From positions 112,151 to 176,150 of the forward strand of contig DATNLZ010000068.1 in assembly GCA_035602605.1 (NCBI GenBank): a stretch of DNA of 64,000 bases, in the 5' to 3' direction. How positions within the stretch are numbered: the stretch's first letter is position 1; every line of letters starts with the position of its first letter. This document shows, piece by piece, positions 8,789 through 18,382 of this stretch. The translations under genes were made by a program, and so were the position numbers. The notes beneath the pieces are model-generated. The model was not told the origin of the DNA. It was given only the letters and a program-made list of their open reading frames with translations, and ran no database searches. This DNA comes from DASQHY01 sp035602605. GTDB lineage: Bacteria > Acidobacteriota > Terriglobia > Acidiferrales > UBA7541.

Positions 8789-10945
8789 ATGCCGGCTCAG
8801 GCACGCCCCAAAACCACAAAAATTGATTCGAGCAAGGTCCATGGGCTTGACCGTGAAAGCCTGATCCGCCTGTATCGCACGATGTACCTCTCGCGGCGTA
8901 TCGACGATCGAGAAATCCAACTCAAGCGCCAAAGCAAAATTTATTTCCAAATTTCGAGTGCCGGACACGAAGGTGTCACCGCAGCGATCGGCTTGCTGCT
9001 GCATCCGGCTTACGATTGGTTTTACATGTATTATCGCGACCGCGCGCTTGCGCTGATGCTTGGCGCGACACCCTACGAAATGCTGCTCGGAGCCGTCGGC
9101 GCCAAAGACGACCCCGCTTCTGGCGGGCGGCAAATGCCTTCGCACTGGGGCTTTCAGAAATTAAACGTTGTGAGTAAGTCTTCCGCCACTGGAACACAAT
9201 TTGTTCAAGCTGTTGGTGCTGCGGAAGCGTCGTTGTATTACGATGAGCATCCACAGGCTCTCGCAGAAGCCAAGCGCGCACCGCTCGGGCACGCTGTCAA
9301 TCATCACTCCGATGAGATTGTGTACGTATCAGGCGGCGACGGGGCCACGAGCGAGGGTGAGTTTTGGGAGGCGCTTAACGTTGCGTGCGTCAAGAAATTG
9401 CCTTTACTCTTCATGATTGAAGACAACGGCTATGCCATCTCCGTTCCGGTTGAGGTGCAAACGGCGGGCGGGAGTATCTCGAAATTGGTCGCCAGCTTTC
9501 CCTGCCTTCACGTCGAGGAGTGCGACGGCACCGATCCGCTGGAGAGCTACGCGGCGTGCAAGCGGGCAGTAGAATATTGCCGGGCACGAATTGGCCCGGC
9601 GTTGGTCCACGCGCACGTCACGCGACCCTACTCGCATTCGCTTTCCGACGATGAAATGCTTTACAAGACTCCCGAGGAGCGTGAAATCGAAGCGCATCGC
9701 GATCCATTGCCCAGATTCGGTTTGTTTTTGGTGCGTGAAGGAATCGTAGATGAGAAAGAGCTCGAAGCTCTCGAAGCCGAAGCTGATCGTGAAATTCAGG
9801 AGGCTACCGACAAGGCGTTAGCCGCAGAGATCCCCTCGAAAGATTCGATTGGCCTCTACGTGTATTCGCCTGATATCGATCCCACGTCCGGCGAATTTGA
9901 AGTGCCGCCGCATTTCTCAGGCCCACCGAAAACGATGGTCGAGATGGTGTCGGCAACTCTTTACGACGAAATGGCCAAGGACGAACGGGTCGTTGTTTTT
10001 GGCGAGGATGTCGCCGATTGCAGCCGTCCAGAAAGTCTCGAAAAGGTGAAAGGGAAGGGCGGTGTTTTCAAAGCGACTTCCGGCCTGCAGCGCAAGTATG
10101 GCTGCGACCGAATTTTCAATTCATCGCTTGCCGAGGCCAGCATCGTAGGGCGTGCTATTGGAATGGCCACGCGCGGCATGAAGCCGGTAGCCGAGATTCA
10201 GTTCTTTGACTACATCTGGCCGGCCATGATGCAGCTTCGCGACGAGCTGTGTGTGATGCGTTGGCGTTCGGCTGGTGCGTTTAAAGCTCCCGCGGTTATT
10301 CGCGTGGCCATCGGTGGCTACTTGACCGGCGGCGCCATTTATCACAGTCAGTGCGGCGAAGTGCTATTCACGCACTGCCCCGGTCTGCGCGTCGTAATGC
10401 CTTCGACGGCATTGGATGTTTGCGGTTTGCTGCGCACCGCGATGCGCAGCGATGACCCGGTTATGTTCCTCGAGCACAAACACCTTTACCGCCAGCCTTA
10501 CAATCGCTCTGCCTATCCCGGCCCCGACTTCACAATTCCGTTCGGTAAAGCGCGTGTAGTTCGACCGGGAACCAATGTCAGCATCATCACTTACGGCGCT
10601 TTGGTGCATCGCGCTGAAGTGGCGGCGGCGAAACTTGAGCGCGAAGGTATTTCCGCCGAAATTCTCGATCTGCGCACCCTTTCTCCCTATGATTGGGATG
10701 CGATCGCAGAATCGGTGTGCAAGACCAATCGCGTTATAATTGCCTACGAAGACACCCGCTCGTGGGGTTATGGAGCGGAAATCGCCGCGCGAATTGGTGA
10801 TGAATTATTTGAGGAGCTTGACGCACCTGTGCGCCGCGTCGCCGCCATGGACAGTTTCTGCGCCTATCAGCCCAAGCTCGAAGACGAAATTCTCCCGCAG
10901 ACCGAAGATATTGTTGCGGCTGTGCACGAGCTCGTTGCGTTCTAA
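8789..10945 (+). CDS. 2-oxoacid dehydrogenase E1, alpha-beta fusion
   Basis: A 718-residue thiamine-diphosphate enzyme in which the E1 alpha and E1 beta chains are fused. The alpha part (1-375) has the ThDP/Mg motif beginning [10 protein letters not shown] (183-192) and ending near IEDNGYAIS. The beta part (about 382-718) starts [18 protein letters not shown] and holds the conserved FGEDVA and [13 protein letters not shown]. Such fusions decarboxylate branched-chain 2-oxoacids or pyruvate and pass the acyl group to a lipoyl E2. No E2 or E3 gene is nearby, so the substrate is not fixed; branched-chain 2-oxoacid use is the usual annotation for this fusion type in acidobacteria. Confidence 0.9.
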   Translation: MPAQARPKTTKIDSSKVHGLDRESLIRLYRTMYLSRRIDDREIQLKRQSKIYFQISSAGHEGVTAAIGLLLHPAYDWFYMYYRDRALALMLGATPYEMLLGAVGAKDDPASGGRQMPSHWGFQKLNVVSKSSATGTQFVQAVGAAEASLYYDEHPQALAEAKRAPLGHAVNHHSDEIVYVSGGDGATSEGEFWEALNVACVKKLPLLFMIEDNGYAISVPVEVQTAGGSISKLVASFPCLHVEECDGTDPLESYAACKRAVEYCRARIGPALVHAHVTRPYSHSLSDDEMLYKTPEEREIEAHRDPLPRFGLFLVREGIVDEKELEALEAEADREIQEATDKALAAEIPSKDSIGLYVYSPDIDPTSGEFEVPPHFSGPPKTMVEMVSATLYDEMAKDERVVVFGEDVADCSRPESLEKVKGKGGVFKATSGLQRKYGCDRIFNSSLAEASIVGRAIGMATRGMKPVAEIQFFDYIWPAMMQLRDELCVMRWRSAGAFKAPAVIRVAIGGYLTGGAIYHSQCGEVLFTHCPGLRVVMPSTALDVCGLLRTAMRSDDPVMFLEHKHLYRQPYNRSAYPGPDFTIPFGKARVVRPGTNVSIITYGALVHRAEVAAAKLEREGISAEILDLRTLSPYDWDAIAESVCKTNRVIIAYEDTRSWGYGAEIAARIGDELFEELDAPVRRVAAMDSFCAYQPKLEDEILPQTEDIVAAVHELVAF

Positions 10946-11048
10946 ATAGCGTCGCTGTATATTCCAGTCCTCAGATTGAAACCTTTTCGGCTCGCTGTAC
11001 GTATCTTGCTAGTGAAGAAAGCATGAATCTTGCCCCAGGGGGTCGAAC

Positions 11049-11375
11049 ATGATTTGCCAAAGTTGTCACAGAGAGATTGCCCCGTCCTCGAACTTCTGCT
11101 ACCTGTGCGGTACCAAGCAGGTAGGCCAGCCGATCATACGTCCGCGGCTTGAGCGCTCGCCCACCGATAAAAAAATCGCTGGCGTTTGCGCCGGAATCGC
11201 ACACTTTTTTGATTTGGATGTGACTTTGGTTCGCTTCTTGTGGCTTGTCGCTGTCCTGTTTGGTGGCACAGGAGTGCTCGCCTATGTGATCGCGTGGATT
11301 GTTATTCCCCTCGGTCCTCGCCCCGAAGCGATAACCGCAACATCCAACGCGACGACCGTAACCACACCCAATTAA
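11049..11375 (+). CDS. Zinc-ribbon PspC-domain membrane protein
   Basis: A 108-residue protein with an N-terminal zinc ribbon (Cys3, Cys6, Cys17, Cys20) and a PspC domain (about 36-95) containing the hallmark [19 protein letters not shown] and a hydrophobic stretch [21 protein letters not shown]. PspC proteins sense envelope stress or act as small membrane regulators. It ends two bases before the stop codon of the convergent DoxX gene, so the two genes meet tail to tail with no room for a separate terminator. Confidence 0.85.
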   Translation: MICQSCHREIAPSSNFCYLCGTKQVGQPIIRPRLERSPTDKKIAGVCAGIAHFFDLDVTLVRFLWLVAVLFGGTGVLAYVIAWIVIPLGPRPEAITATSNATTVTTPN

Positions 11376-11376
11376 T

Positions 11377-11796
11377 TTATTTCTTGGATATCTTTCGTTG
11401 GGGTCCGCTGGAAAACAGGGGATGGTCAATGGAGATGATTCCCGGTCCCACGGTAGCCAGCGCCAAGCTCGCAGCACAAAGAATCAGTGGAAGCTCATAT
11501 TGTTTTGTGGCCAGATAGCCTCCCAACTCTACAAGGTTCCAGACCGCCAGGCCCATATCCACGGCTAATAGCAGCGCCGCGGCTCGGGTAAATAATCCGA
11601 GCAGCATCAGCGCCCCGCCAAAAAGCTCCACTACACCTGCCAGATAAACCAGGGAGCCTGACGGTGGGACGATGACTGGCTGACCATTGGGGTTTTGCCC
11701 AAAAAGTTTTGGATAGCCGTGGGTCATAAAAATAAGTGCCAGTGCGCATCGCAGTAAAAGCAGCGAGATTGGCTTGAACTTTTCGAGAAAGGTCAT
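11377..11796 (-). CDS. DoxX-family membrane protein
   Basis: A 139-residue integral membrane protein with four hydrophobic segments. The first helix contains LRCALALIFMTHGYPKLFG, the signature of the DoxX family, which includes membrane subunits linked to quinone and thiosulphate metabolism. The start is ATG at 11796 rather than the longer reading to 12006, because GGGGGAG lies 8-9 bases ahead and the extra 70 residues are not DoxX-like. It is convergent with the PspC gene and divergent from the SH3 gene; about 210 bases between the divergent starts presumably hold both promoters. Confidence 0.8.
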   Translation of the reverse strand: MTFLEKFKPISLLLLRCALALIFMTHGYPKLFGQNPNGQPVIVPPSGSLVYLAGVVELFGGALMLLGLFTRAAALLLAVDMGLAVWNLVELGGYLATKQYELPLILCAASLALATVGPGIISIDHPLFSSGPQRKISKK

Positions 11797-12009
11797 TGCG
11801 CCACACTCCCCCGGCAACAGGGTTCCGAAATTACATCCGAAGGCAATAAAAAACGTTCGAATTGTAACAGAAAGGCCTTGCGCATGTTTCCGGCAGGTTC
11901 GCGCGAATAGTGTAAAATCGTGAGTTGCTTTTGAGGGAACCAAGGCGAATGTCCCTGGTGCGATCAAGAAATGCTGTCGCGGGTATTGATCCAGTTTCGG
12001 TGGCACTAA

Positions 12010-13083
12010 ATGGATGATGTATTGAAACGCCGCTTAGCTTTAGCCATTCCACTGCTCCTGGGAGTCGTGCTGGTGGCCTGGTGGGTGCGTCCGCGCAATA
12101 AAGTTGCAGGGGAAGGCTACATTAGCGAGCGAAACGTCACGGTCTATAACAGCCTGGCTCAGGTTCGCGAGCCGCTTGCTACCCTGCACTACGGTGACCG
12201 CGTCGAAATCCTATTACGCAAGGGCGAGCAAGTAAAAGTGCGCTCGAACCCAGGGACCGTCGGTTGGCTGGAAGCGCGCTTCTTAATGGAGCCGGCGCTC
12301 TGGCAGCGCAGCGCTCAGTTGCTGGCCCAAGCACACAATATGCCGGTGCAGGCGCGGGGGCGCACAAAAGTTTCGAGCAACGTGCGCGTTGATCCCGGAC
12401 GCACCGCGCCGCGCCTATACCAATTCGGTCGCGGCGTAGTTTTGGATATTCTCGGCCGATCGGTTGGGGAAGTGGTTTCGTCTCCGGAAGAAGTAGCCGC
12501 GGCGTCAAAGGACTCGCGCACCGAGTCCAGAAAAGAAGATTGGTTTCTGGTTCGCGGCGTCGCAGCGAATGGCCTCGCCGCCAAGAGCGAAGCGGGGAAA
12601 ACGCATGAAGGTGTTAGCGCTGCGGGTGAGTCCGACGAATCCGTTCCCATTGCGGGCTGGATCATTGCGCGCTTCGTCGAGCTTGATTTGCCAGAGCCCG
12701 TCCGCGACTCGGCAACCGCTGCCGGTTTGCGAGTGATGGCGTGGTTCGAGCTAAATCGAGTTCCCGATCCGCCAGGCGAGAAGTCGCAATTCCTGATTGC
12801 AGGGACCCATGGTGGCGAAGGCCAGCCCTGCGATTTCACCCAGATCCGCGTTTTTACCTGGGGACGAAAGCGCTCCCGCTACGAGACTGCTTTTGTCGAG
12901 CGAAATTTTTGCGGCAAGGTGCCCATCCGCGTGGGGAAAGCTGTTGGCGGCGAGCCCGAATTTCGCTTCTTTGAGGACGGCGCAAAACAAGAGCGCGTTT
13001 ATCAACTCAAACAGACCGTAGTTCGCCGCGTGCGCGAACCCGGGGAAAAAACAAAGCCGCAGCTGCGCAAACGTTCGCGCTAA
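12010..13083 (+). CDS. Membrane-anchored SH3-domain protein
   Basis: A 357-residue protein with an N-terminal membrane anchor (residues 8-27, LALAIPLLLGVVLVAWW), then one or two bacterial SH3-like modules. The first (about 38-95) reads GDRVEILLRKGEQVKVRSNPGT and ends VGWLEARFL; the second (about 118-220) reads SNVRVDPGRTAPRLYQFGRG and ends GWIIARFVEL. The C-terminal 120 residues are unassigned. Bacterial SH3 domains usually bind peptidoglycan, so a periplasmic wall-binding role is likely. The function is otherwise unknown. Confidence 0.72.
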   Translation: MDDVLKRRLALAIPLLLGVVLVAWWVRPRNKVAGEGYISERNVTVYNSLAQVREPLATLHYGDRVEILLRKGEQVKVRSNPGTVGWLEARFLMEPALWQRSAQLLAQAHNMPVQARGRTKVSSNVRVDPGRTAPRLYQFGRGVVLDILGRSVGEVVSSPEEVAAASKDSRTESRKEDWFLVRGVAANGLAAKSEAGKTHEGVSAAGESDESVPIAGWIIARFVELDLPEPVRDSATAAGLRVMAWFELNRVPDPPGEKSQFLIAGTHGGEGQPCDFTQIRVFTWGRKRSRYETAFVERNFCGKVPIRVGKAVGGEPEFRFFEDGAKQERVYQLKQTVVRRVREPGEKTKPQLRKRSR

Positions 13084-13133
13084 TTGCCCTAAGCGTTTGG
13101 CCAGTCGAGACTCGCAGGAGGTGGAGGCAGGCG

Positions 13134-14099
13134 ATGACTTTGCGGTTGAGCGAAGCTGACGTCCGCGCTGTGCTGACCATGTCGATTGCGCTCGACGCCG
13201 TCGAAGATATCTCACGTCGCCAGGCCTCGGGTGAGGCGATTGTGCATCCCCGCCGCCGAATCGAATTGCCTAACCACGGTTTCTTCCATTACATGGCCGC
13301 CGCTGATATGGCTGCTGGTTTTCTCGGCATGAAGCTCTATACGTTTGTGAAAGGCGAGTTACGATTTCTTGTGCCGCTGTATCGCGTTGAAACCGGTGAG
13401 CTCGTCGCGCTTATCGAGGCCGACTACATGGGCCAGATGCGGACTGGCGCAGCCTCCGGTGTGGCCACAAAATACATGGCTCGTAAAGATGCGCGCACCG
13501 CGGCAATCATCGGCACCGGGCTGCAAGCTCGCTCGCAACTCGAAGCGATCGCCGCCGTGCGCAAGCTGGAATCTGCGCGAGTGTTCGGGCGCGACCAGCA
13601 GCGCCGCGAGAAATTCTCGAGCGATATGAGCGCAAAGCTTAGCCTGCCCATAACACCGGCAGAGTCAGCCGAAAAAGCCGCGACCGGCGCCGACATCATC
13701 GTGACCGCCACGACCGCAAGTCATCCGGTGCTGAGAGGCGATTTCATCAGCACTGGCGCGCACATCAATGCGATAGGTGCCAATCACGCTCACAAAAGCG
13801 AACTGGATGAAGGCGCCGTCCGCCGCGCGCACCGCATTGTCGTCGATTCCATCGAGCAGTCCAAAGTCGAGGCAGGTGATCTGATTATTGCTTTCGCCGG
13901 TGAAGGCGCGCGCTGGGCCGACATCAGTGAACTGTCCGACGTCGTGACCGGCAAAATCAATCCGCGCACCTCTGAAAGCGATATTACTCTTTTCAAATCG
14001 AATGGAATTGCCGCGTGGGACGTAGCCGTAGCTGAGCGTGTATTCACTTTAGCGAGTCAGAAGGGGTTGGGTACGGAGCTGCCGCTGTGGAAGTCGTAG
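13134..14099 (+). CDS. Ornithine cyclodeaminase / mu-crystallin family dehydrogenase
   Basis: A 321-residue NAD(P)-dependent enzyme of the OCD/mu-crystallin family, which includes ornithine cyclodeaminase, alanine dehydrogenase and ketimine reductases. Visible marks are the substrate arginine region (HPRRRIEL), KLYTFV, the dinucleotide-binding IIGTGLQARSQLEAI (about 125-139), and GADIIVTATTASHPVLRG. A good ribosome-binding site, GGAGGTGGAGG, precedes the ATG. The exact substrate is not readable: the residues that separate ornithine from alanine or Delta1-pyrroline-2-carboxylate use cannot be judged without alignment. Confidence 0.88.
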   Translation: MTLRLSEADVRAVLTMSIALDAVEDISRRQASGEAIVHPRRRIELPNHGFFHYMAAADMAAGFLGMKLYTFVKGELRFLVPLYRVETGELVALIEADYMGQMRTGAASGVATKYMARKDARTAAIIGTGLQARSQLEAIAAVRKLESARVFGRDQQRREKFSSDMSAKLSLPITPAESAEKAATGADIIVTATTASHPVLRGDFISTGAHINAIGANHAHKSELDEGAVRRAHRIVVDSIEQSKVEAGDLIIAFAGEGARWADISELSDVVTGKINPRTSESDITLFKSNGIAAWDVAVAERVFTLASQKGLGTELPLWKS

Positions 14100-14138
14100 C
14101 TGCCAACTCGCAGAATGCGCAGCGATTGCCCGAGAACT

Positions 14139-14378
14139 TCAATTGGTCGCTTTGCCTAAATGCCGTCGCAGCACAGAGTGCAACCGCGAGCGTACATCTT
14201 CGGGCAGCGGCACGGGTTCGCAACGACAGAAAATTTCAATCGTCTTGCGCGTGCTGTCAACTACGATACGGCAATCATCACAACCGATCAGATGCTGCTC
14301 CAACTCGGCCTTAATCGCGAGCGGTAGTTCGCCGTCAAGGTAATCGGTGAGTTCGCGGATGATACCCTTACAATTCAA
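14139..14378 (-). CDS. Zinc-finger anti-sigma factor
   Basis: A 79-residue protein with the ZAS (zinc-associated anti-sigma) motif H-x3-C-x2-C, seen as EQHLIGCDDC, with an upstream Cys3. It overlaps the end of the ECF sigma gene by four bases (ATGA), the usual arrangement of a sigma factor with its cognate anti-sigma. It has no membrane segment, so it is a cytosolic redox- or metal-responsive type. It would bind and silence the sigma factor until the zinc site is oxidised or disrupted; that behaviour is known for the family and inferred here. Confidence 0.85.
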   Translation of the reverse strand: MNCKGIIRELTDYLDGELPLAIKAELEQHLIGCDDCRIVVDSTRKTIEIFCRCEPVPLPEDVRSRLHSVLRRHLGKATN

Positions 14379-15091
14379 TTTGGTTCGCCTTTTCTAAAAT
14401 ATTTGTTCAACCTGTCGCGAAGCTTCAATCGCGCTCGCAGCAATCTTGATTTGACCGCCGGAACTGAGATTCCCAGCAAGTTTGCGGTCTCTTCAGTGGA
14501 AAGCTCCTCGATGTCTCGCAACACAAAAACCGTGCGGTAGTCCGGCTCCAGTCCCTCGATCACTTCAGAAAGAATTGTTCCTAATTCTCTTTGCGCGTAA
14601 CGCTGCTCCGGGCTCGGTCCCCAGTCTTCGATCTCGCGCGGCATCAAGTCATCCCCGGTCTCCACCGGCTCGTCAAGCGACACCTGATTGGGCCGCCGTT
14701 TCCGCAGCCTCATTAACGCTTCGTTGACAGTGATACGAACGAGCCATGTGTAAAAACGCGAATCGCCTTGAAAATTCTTCAGGTGGGAATACGATTTCAA
14801 GAAAGCGTCCTGCATGGCATCTTCGGCGTCTTCGCGATTGCGGGTGATATTCATGGCCAGCCGAAAAATCTTGCTCTCATAGCGGCTGACCAGCTCCTCG
14901 AATGCTTCGATGTTTCCCGACTTCGCCGCAGCAACCAGTGCAGACTCGTCCTCGCGGACGATTGTTGATTCACGAGGCTTGGTTTCCGGTGCGCTCACAA
15001 AATGTTGCCGGGTTCGATCGACGCATCGCCTACCGTGCGTCCGATTCCATGTGATCGGCCCAAAAATACTACCACAGTCGCGGTTGACCAA
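14375..15091 (-). CDS. ECF RNA polymerase sigma factor
   Basis: A sigma-70 family, group 4 protein. Region 2 is seen as FRLAMNITRNREDAEDAMQD followed by FYTWLVRITVNEALMRLRKR; region 4 as SEVIEGLEPDYRTVFVLRDI with STEETANLLGISVPAVKSRL. It is translationally coupled to the zinc-finger anti-sigma gene. The start is uncertain. The TTG at 15091 has GGGAG about seven bases ahead but gives about 50 residues before region 2; a GTG at 14998 would give a more typical length of 207 residues. It resembles SigW/RpoE-type stress sigma factors; the regulon cannot be told. Confidence 0.92.
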   Translation of the reverse strand: MVNRDCGSIFGPITWNRTHGRRCVDRTRQHFVSAPETKPRESTIVREDESALVAAAKSGNIEAFEELVSRYESKIFRLAMNITRNREDAEDAMQDAFLKSYSHLKNFQGDSRFYTWLVRITVNEALMRLRKRRPNQVSLDEPVETGDDLMPREIEDWGPSPEQRYAQRELGTILSEVIEGLEPDYRTVFVLRDIEELSTEETANLLGISVPAVKSRLLRARLKLRDRLNKYFRKGEPN

Positions 15092-15232
15092 TGCCGGGCT
15101 CCCAATAGGATTGGACGCCAGCTCCTCCGCTAAGATTCAGGAATTATCCTGTTGGGTCATAGCCAACCGGGCGTGCCGAGTGGCTTTGTCTTAGACGGTG
15201 GTCGGGGAATAACACCACAGAAAAACGACATC

Positions 15233-15261
15233 TTGACAACCACTTCAGCGGGGGCTAACGT
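15233..15261 (+). promoter_or_regulatory. Likely promoter of the TetR regulator gene
   Basis: A perfect TTGACA -35 box at 15233-15238 is followed after 17 bases by TAACGT (15256-15261), a weak -10 box. The predicted start of transcription falls at about 15268, within the adjoining palindromic operator. This would let the encoded regulator repress itself. The ATG at 15284 lacks a clear Shine-Dalgarno sequence, so the message may have a very short leader. Confidence 0.5.
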
Positions 15262-15263
15262 AC

Positions 15264-15277
15264 TGAACGAACGTTCG
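15264..15277. promoter_or_regulatory. PaaR-like TetR operator
   Basis: TGAACGAACGTTCG holds the core AACG-NN-CGTT and a perfect 10-bp palindrome CGAACGTTCG (15268-15277). The published operator of Thermus PaaR, a TetR-family regulator of phenylacetate genes, is CNAACGNNCGTTNG as I recall it; this site differs at one position. It lies seven bases before the ATG of a TetR-family gene, at the predicted transcription start. Autoregulation is the natural reading. Confidence 0.6.
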
Positions 15278-15283
15278 ACTGAT

Positions 15284-15958
15284 ATGCCCCGTATCACTCC
15301 CACAACGCAGCGCGATTCCCAGGAAAAGCTCCGGCACATCCTGAGTCACGCAGCTCGCGTCTTCTCCGAAAAAGGCTTTGAAGGGGCTTCCATCCGCGAC
15401 CTCAGTAGGTCCAGCGGCGTTTCACTTTCGGGCCTTTATTACTATTTTGAGAGCAAGCAAAAGCTTCTCTATCTGATTCAAATTACTGCGTTTAGAAGCA
15501 TCCTGTGCTCTCTCGACGAAAGGCTTCAAGGAATCGAGAACCCGGAAAGCCGTTTGCGCATCCTGATCCACAATCACGTGGATTATTTCTTGCGTCATCC
15601 GGTTGAGATGAAAGTGATGGCCCATGAGGAAGATGCTCTCGATGAGCCCTATCGCGCCGAGTCAAGAGCTATTAAGCGGCGCTATTACCAAATCGCGTGC
15701 CAGATTTTTGATGATTTGCAAGCCCAGCGTTCCGGGCGCCGGCTGAATCCGCGCGTAGCTGTTTTGAGCTTGTTCGGGATGATGAATTGGGTCTACAAAT
15801 GGCATAACCCCAAGGTCGACCCACAGGCGGAGGCCCTTGGCGAGGTCATCGCTGGGATTTTTTTGAATGGTGTGGCAGATGGGCAAATTCGAACGCGCCA
15901 ACGACCAACGGCGATAAAACGTGAACAGGCGCCAGCGCGCATCCGGGCGGCAGGATAA
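15284..15958 (+). CDS. TetR-family regulator, probably of acyl-CoA/aromatic catabolism
   Basis: A 224-residue TetR-type repressor. The DNA-binding helix-turn-helix lies near the N-terminus (RVFSEKGFEGASIRDLSRSS followed by GVSLSGLYYYFESKQKLL); the rest is the ligand-binding TetR_C domain. The start is ATG at 15284, which places the fold at the expected distance; the frame continues upstream to 15152, but that would swallow the promoter and operator. It heads a run of co-directional acyl-CoA and aromatic catabolic genes, and TetR regulators in this position normally respond to an acyl-CoA or aryl-CoA. The effector is inferred, not seen. Confidence 0.88.
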   Translation: MPRITPTTQRDSQEKLRHILSHAARVFSEKGFEGASIRDLSRSSGVSLSGLYYYFESKQKLLYLIQITAFRSILCSLDERLQGIENPESRLRILIHNHVDYFLRHPVEMKVMAHEEDALDEPYRAESRAIKRRYYQIACQIFDDLQAQRSGRRLNPRVAVLSLFGMMNWVYKWHNPKVDPQAEALGEVIAGIFLNGVADGQIRTRQRPTAIKREQAPARIRAAG

Positions 15959-16069
15959 GAACTGGGTAGACTACCTGAAGAAACACTCGAGTACACGGGC
16001 TCTAGTTGCGAGGTTGGCGTAGCGGACAATCGTTTTCAGCAATAGATTCTAACACTCATGGAGGGTGGA

Positions 16070-16879
16070 ATGGTCAGCACTCTTGCCGTAGAACAGAAAG
16101 AGCTGGTTCATTATCGCGTGGATAATGGCATCGCCATTCTCGAGATGGACGATCCTCCGGCAAACACTTATTCCTACGAAATGATGCAGCATCTTGACCG
16201 CGGTATCTTGCAAGCGCGGATGGACGAGAGTGTTCACGTCATTGTCATCCGCGGCGCTGGCAATAAATTTTTCTCCGCCGGTGCGAGCATTCCTATGCTT
16301 ACCAAGGCGGACCCCACGTTTAAATATTATTTCTGCCTGCACGCCAATGAAACCCTGAGCCGCCTGGAGCAAACGCCCAAGCTGGTGATCGCTGCACTGA
16401 ACGGCCATACCGTCGGCGGAGGACTCGAGATCGCCCTGGCTTGCGACATTCGTATAGCTCGTCAGGAAGCCGGAAAAATTGGCCTCCCGGAAGTGAATTT
16501 AGGCGTGCTTCCTGGGACCGGTGGCACGCAACGGCTGTCGCGCGTCATCGGACGTGCGCGTGCCCTCGAACTCATGATCACCGGGCGCACCTTCAGCTTT
16601 GAAGAGGCCCTCGAATGGGGCTTGGTCCACTATATTTACGACCGCGACTCGTTTTGGGATGACGTGATGGCTTACGCCAGGCAGTTCTGCCCTCCCAACA
16701 AAGCCGCTCGCGCCGTTGGGCGCATCAAGCGCGCAGTCGTCACCGGATCGGAGATTCCATTTGCCGAAGCGCTCGGGGTCGAACGCGAATTGCAACAGTT
16801 GCTCTTCACGAGCGAAGACGCCAAAGAAGGTTTGGCAGCATACGTAGAGAAGCGCCAGCCGCAATTCAAAGGAAAATAG
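16070..16879 (+). CDS. Enoyl-CoA hydratase
   Basis: A 269-residue crotonase-family protein. Both catalytic glutamates of true hydratases appear to be kept: the first in GGGLEIALACD and the second in LPEVNLGVLPGTGGTQRL. The oxyanion-hole strand is NKFFSAGASI. This supports hydration of a 2-enoyl-CoA rather than isomerisation. ATG at 16070 is preferred over the ATG at 16058 because GGAGGG (16060-16065) lies between them. It is the first enzyme gene after the TetR regulator and is followed 33 bases later by the aldehyde dehydrogenase, so they are probably one transcript. Confidence 0.88.
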   Translation: MVSTLAVEQKELVHYRVDNGIAILEMDDPPANTYSYEMMQHLDRGILQARMDESVHVIVIRGAGNKFFSAGASIPMLTKADPTFKYYFCLHANETLSRLEQTPKLVIAALNGHTVGGGLEIALACDIRIARQEAGKIGLPEVNLGVLPGTGGTQRLSRVIGRARALELMITGRTFSFEEALEWGLVHYIYDRDSFWDDVMAYARQFCPPNKAARAVGRIKRAVVTGSEIPFAEALGVERELQQLLFTSEDAKEGLAAYVEKRQPQFKGK

Positions 16880-16912
16880 GATCAAAGCTGGTAGGAACTT
16901 TAGGGGAGTTCG

Positions 16913-18382
16913 ATGGCCACAGCGCCGCAGTTGCAAGTCAAACCCGGGAAGCTGTTCATCGACGGCAAGTGGATGGACTCGGCGTCTGGTAAGACGTTTC
17001 CAACCATCAATCCAGCCACCGGCGATGAACTTACCGTTCTTGCCGATGGTGACGAACGCGATGCCGCTGCTGCGGTAGACGCCGCGCGGAAGGCATTCTC
17101 CTGCGGCCCATGGCCGGATATGAGCGCGTCCGATCGCGGCAAGATCCTCTGGAAAATCGGCGACCTCGTCGATAAATACAACGAAGAACTGGGCACGCTT
17201 GAAACGCTCGACAACGGTAAACCCATTTTTGAATCGCGCCAGGTAGACATGCCGATGGTCGCCGAAGTCTTTCGGTACTACGCGGGATGGGCCACCAAGA
17301 TTCACGGCGAAACCGTTCCCGTCAAAGGCCCGTTCTTGAATTACACCTTGCGCGAGCCCATCGGCGTGATCGCCGCAATCGTTCCCTGGAATTTTCCTCT
17401 ATTGCTGGCGTCTTGGAAACTTGGTCCGGCCCTTGCCGCCGGGAACACCGTGGTCTTGAAACCAGCGCCATGGACTTCGCTGACGGCACTGCGACTGGCC
17501 GAAATTGCTCGGGAAGCGGGTCTGCCCGACGGTGTCCTGAACGTGGTTACTGGCTCGACGCGCGACCTCGGGCGTGCGCTCGTGCGTCATCCCGGAGTAA
17601 ATAAAGTCGCGTTTACTGGCTCTACGGCCACCGGTCAGGAAATCGTTCGCGAGTCTGCCGCCACGCTTAAGCGGGTGACGCTCGAGCTAGGTGGTAAGTC
17701 CCCGAACATCGTTTTTGCCGACGCCGATCTCGACGCCGCGGTTCGCGGCGCAACCATGGGAATCTTTTACGGCAAGGGTGAGGTGTGCGCCGCCGGTTCG
17801 CGGCTCTTCATCGATAAAAAGATTCACGATGACTTCGTGCAGAAGCTCGTTGACCGCGCCAAGAAAACACAGCCCGGCGATCCACTTGATCCCAAGACTC
17901 GCTTCGGTTCGCTAGTCAGCGACGAGCAAATGCAAAGGGTCCTGGGTTATATTGAAAAGGGAAAATCCGAGGGCGCTACCCTTGTAGCCGGCGGCGAGCG
18001 GGCTACTATTGGCAACGGCAAGGGCTTGTTCCTGCAGCCCACGATTTTCGACGGGGTACGCGAGCACATGACTATAGCCAAGGAAGAAATCTTCGGGCCG
18101 GTCCTTGCGGTAATTGAATTCACCGATATCGACGAAGCCATTCGTGAGGCCAATAACAATCCCTATGGCCTGGCCGCCGCTGTCTGGACGCGCGATATTG
18201 CCAAGGCGCATCGCGTCGCGCGCAAGTTGCAAGCGGGCACCGTGTGGATCAACACCTATAACAATTACGATCCTGCGGCGGCTTTTGGCGGTTACAAAAT
18301 GAGCGGCTACGGCCGGGAGCTCGGAATGCATGCCCTCGAGCATTACACCGAATTGAAGAGTGTTTGGGTGAATCTCTCGTAA
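16913..18382 (+). CDS. NAD(P)-dependent aldehyde dehydrogenase
   Basis: A 489-residue enzyme of the class 1/2 aldehyde dehydrogenase superfamily. The Rossmann segment is seen as PWNFPLLLASWKLGPALAAG and FTGSTATGQEI. The general base Glu is in LELGGKSPN, and the catalytic Cys is in GEVCAAGSR. The family includes betaine-, phenylacetaldehyde- and semialdehyde-dehydrogenases. In this cluster it could oxidise an open-ring semialdehyde to the acid, the job BoxD or PaaZ does in aerobic CoA-dependent aromatic pathways; that is inference from context. Its TAA stop is followed immediately by the ATG of the Mug-like gene. Confidence 0.9.
   Translation: MATAPQLQVKPGKLFIDGKWMDSASGKTFPTINPATGDELTVLADGDERDAAAAVDAARKAFSCGPWPDMSASDRGKILWKIGDLVDKYNEELGTLETLDNGKPIFESRQVDMPMVAEVFRYYAGWATKIHGETVPVKGPFLNYTLREPIGVIAAIVPWNFPLLLASWKLGPALAAGNTVVLKPAPWTSLTALRLAEIAREAGLPDGVLNVVTGSTRDLGRALVRHPGVNKVAFTGSTATGQEIVRESAATLKRVTLELGGKSPNIVFADADLDAAVRGATMGIFYGKGEVCAAGSRLFIDKKIHDDFVQKLVDRAKKTQPGDPLDPKTRFGSLVSDEQMQRVLGYIEKGKSEGATLVAGGERATIGNGKGLFLQPTIFDGVREHMTIAKEEIFGPVLAVIEFTDIDEAIREANNNPYGLAAAVWTRDIAKAHRVARKLQAGTVWINTYNNYDPAAAFGGYKMSGYGRELGMHALEHYTELKSVWVNLS

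Noticed and set aside
15152..15283. N-terminal extension of the TetR regulator
   Set aside because: It would place a TTGACA promoter and the operator inside the coding region and adds residues that no TetR protein has.
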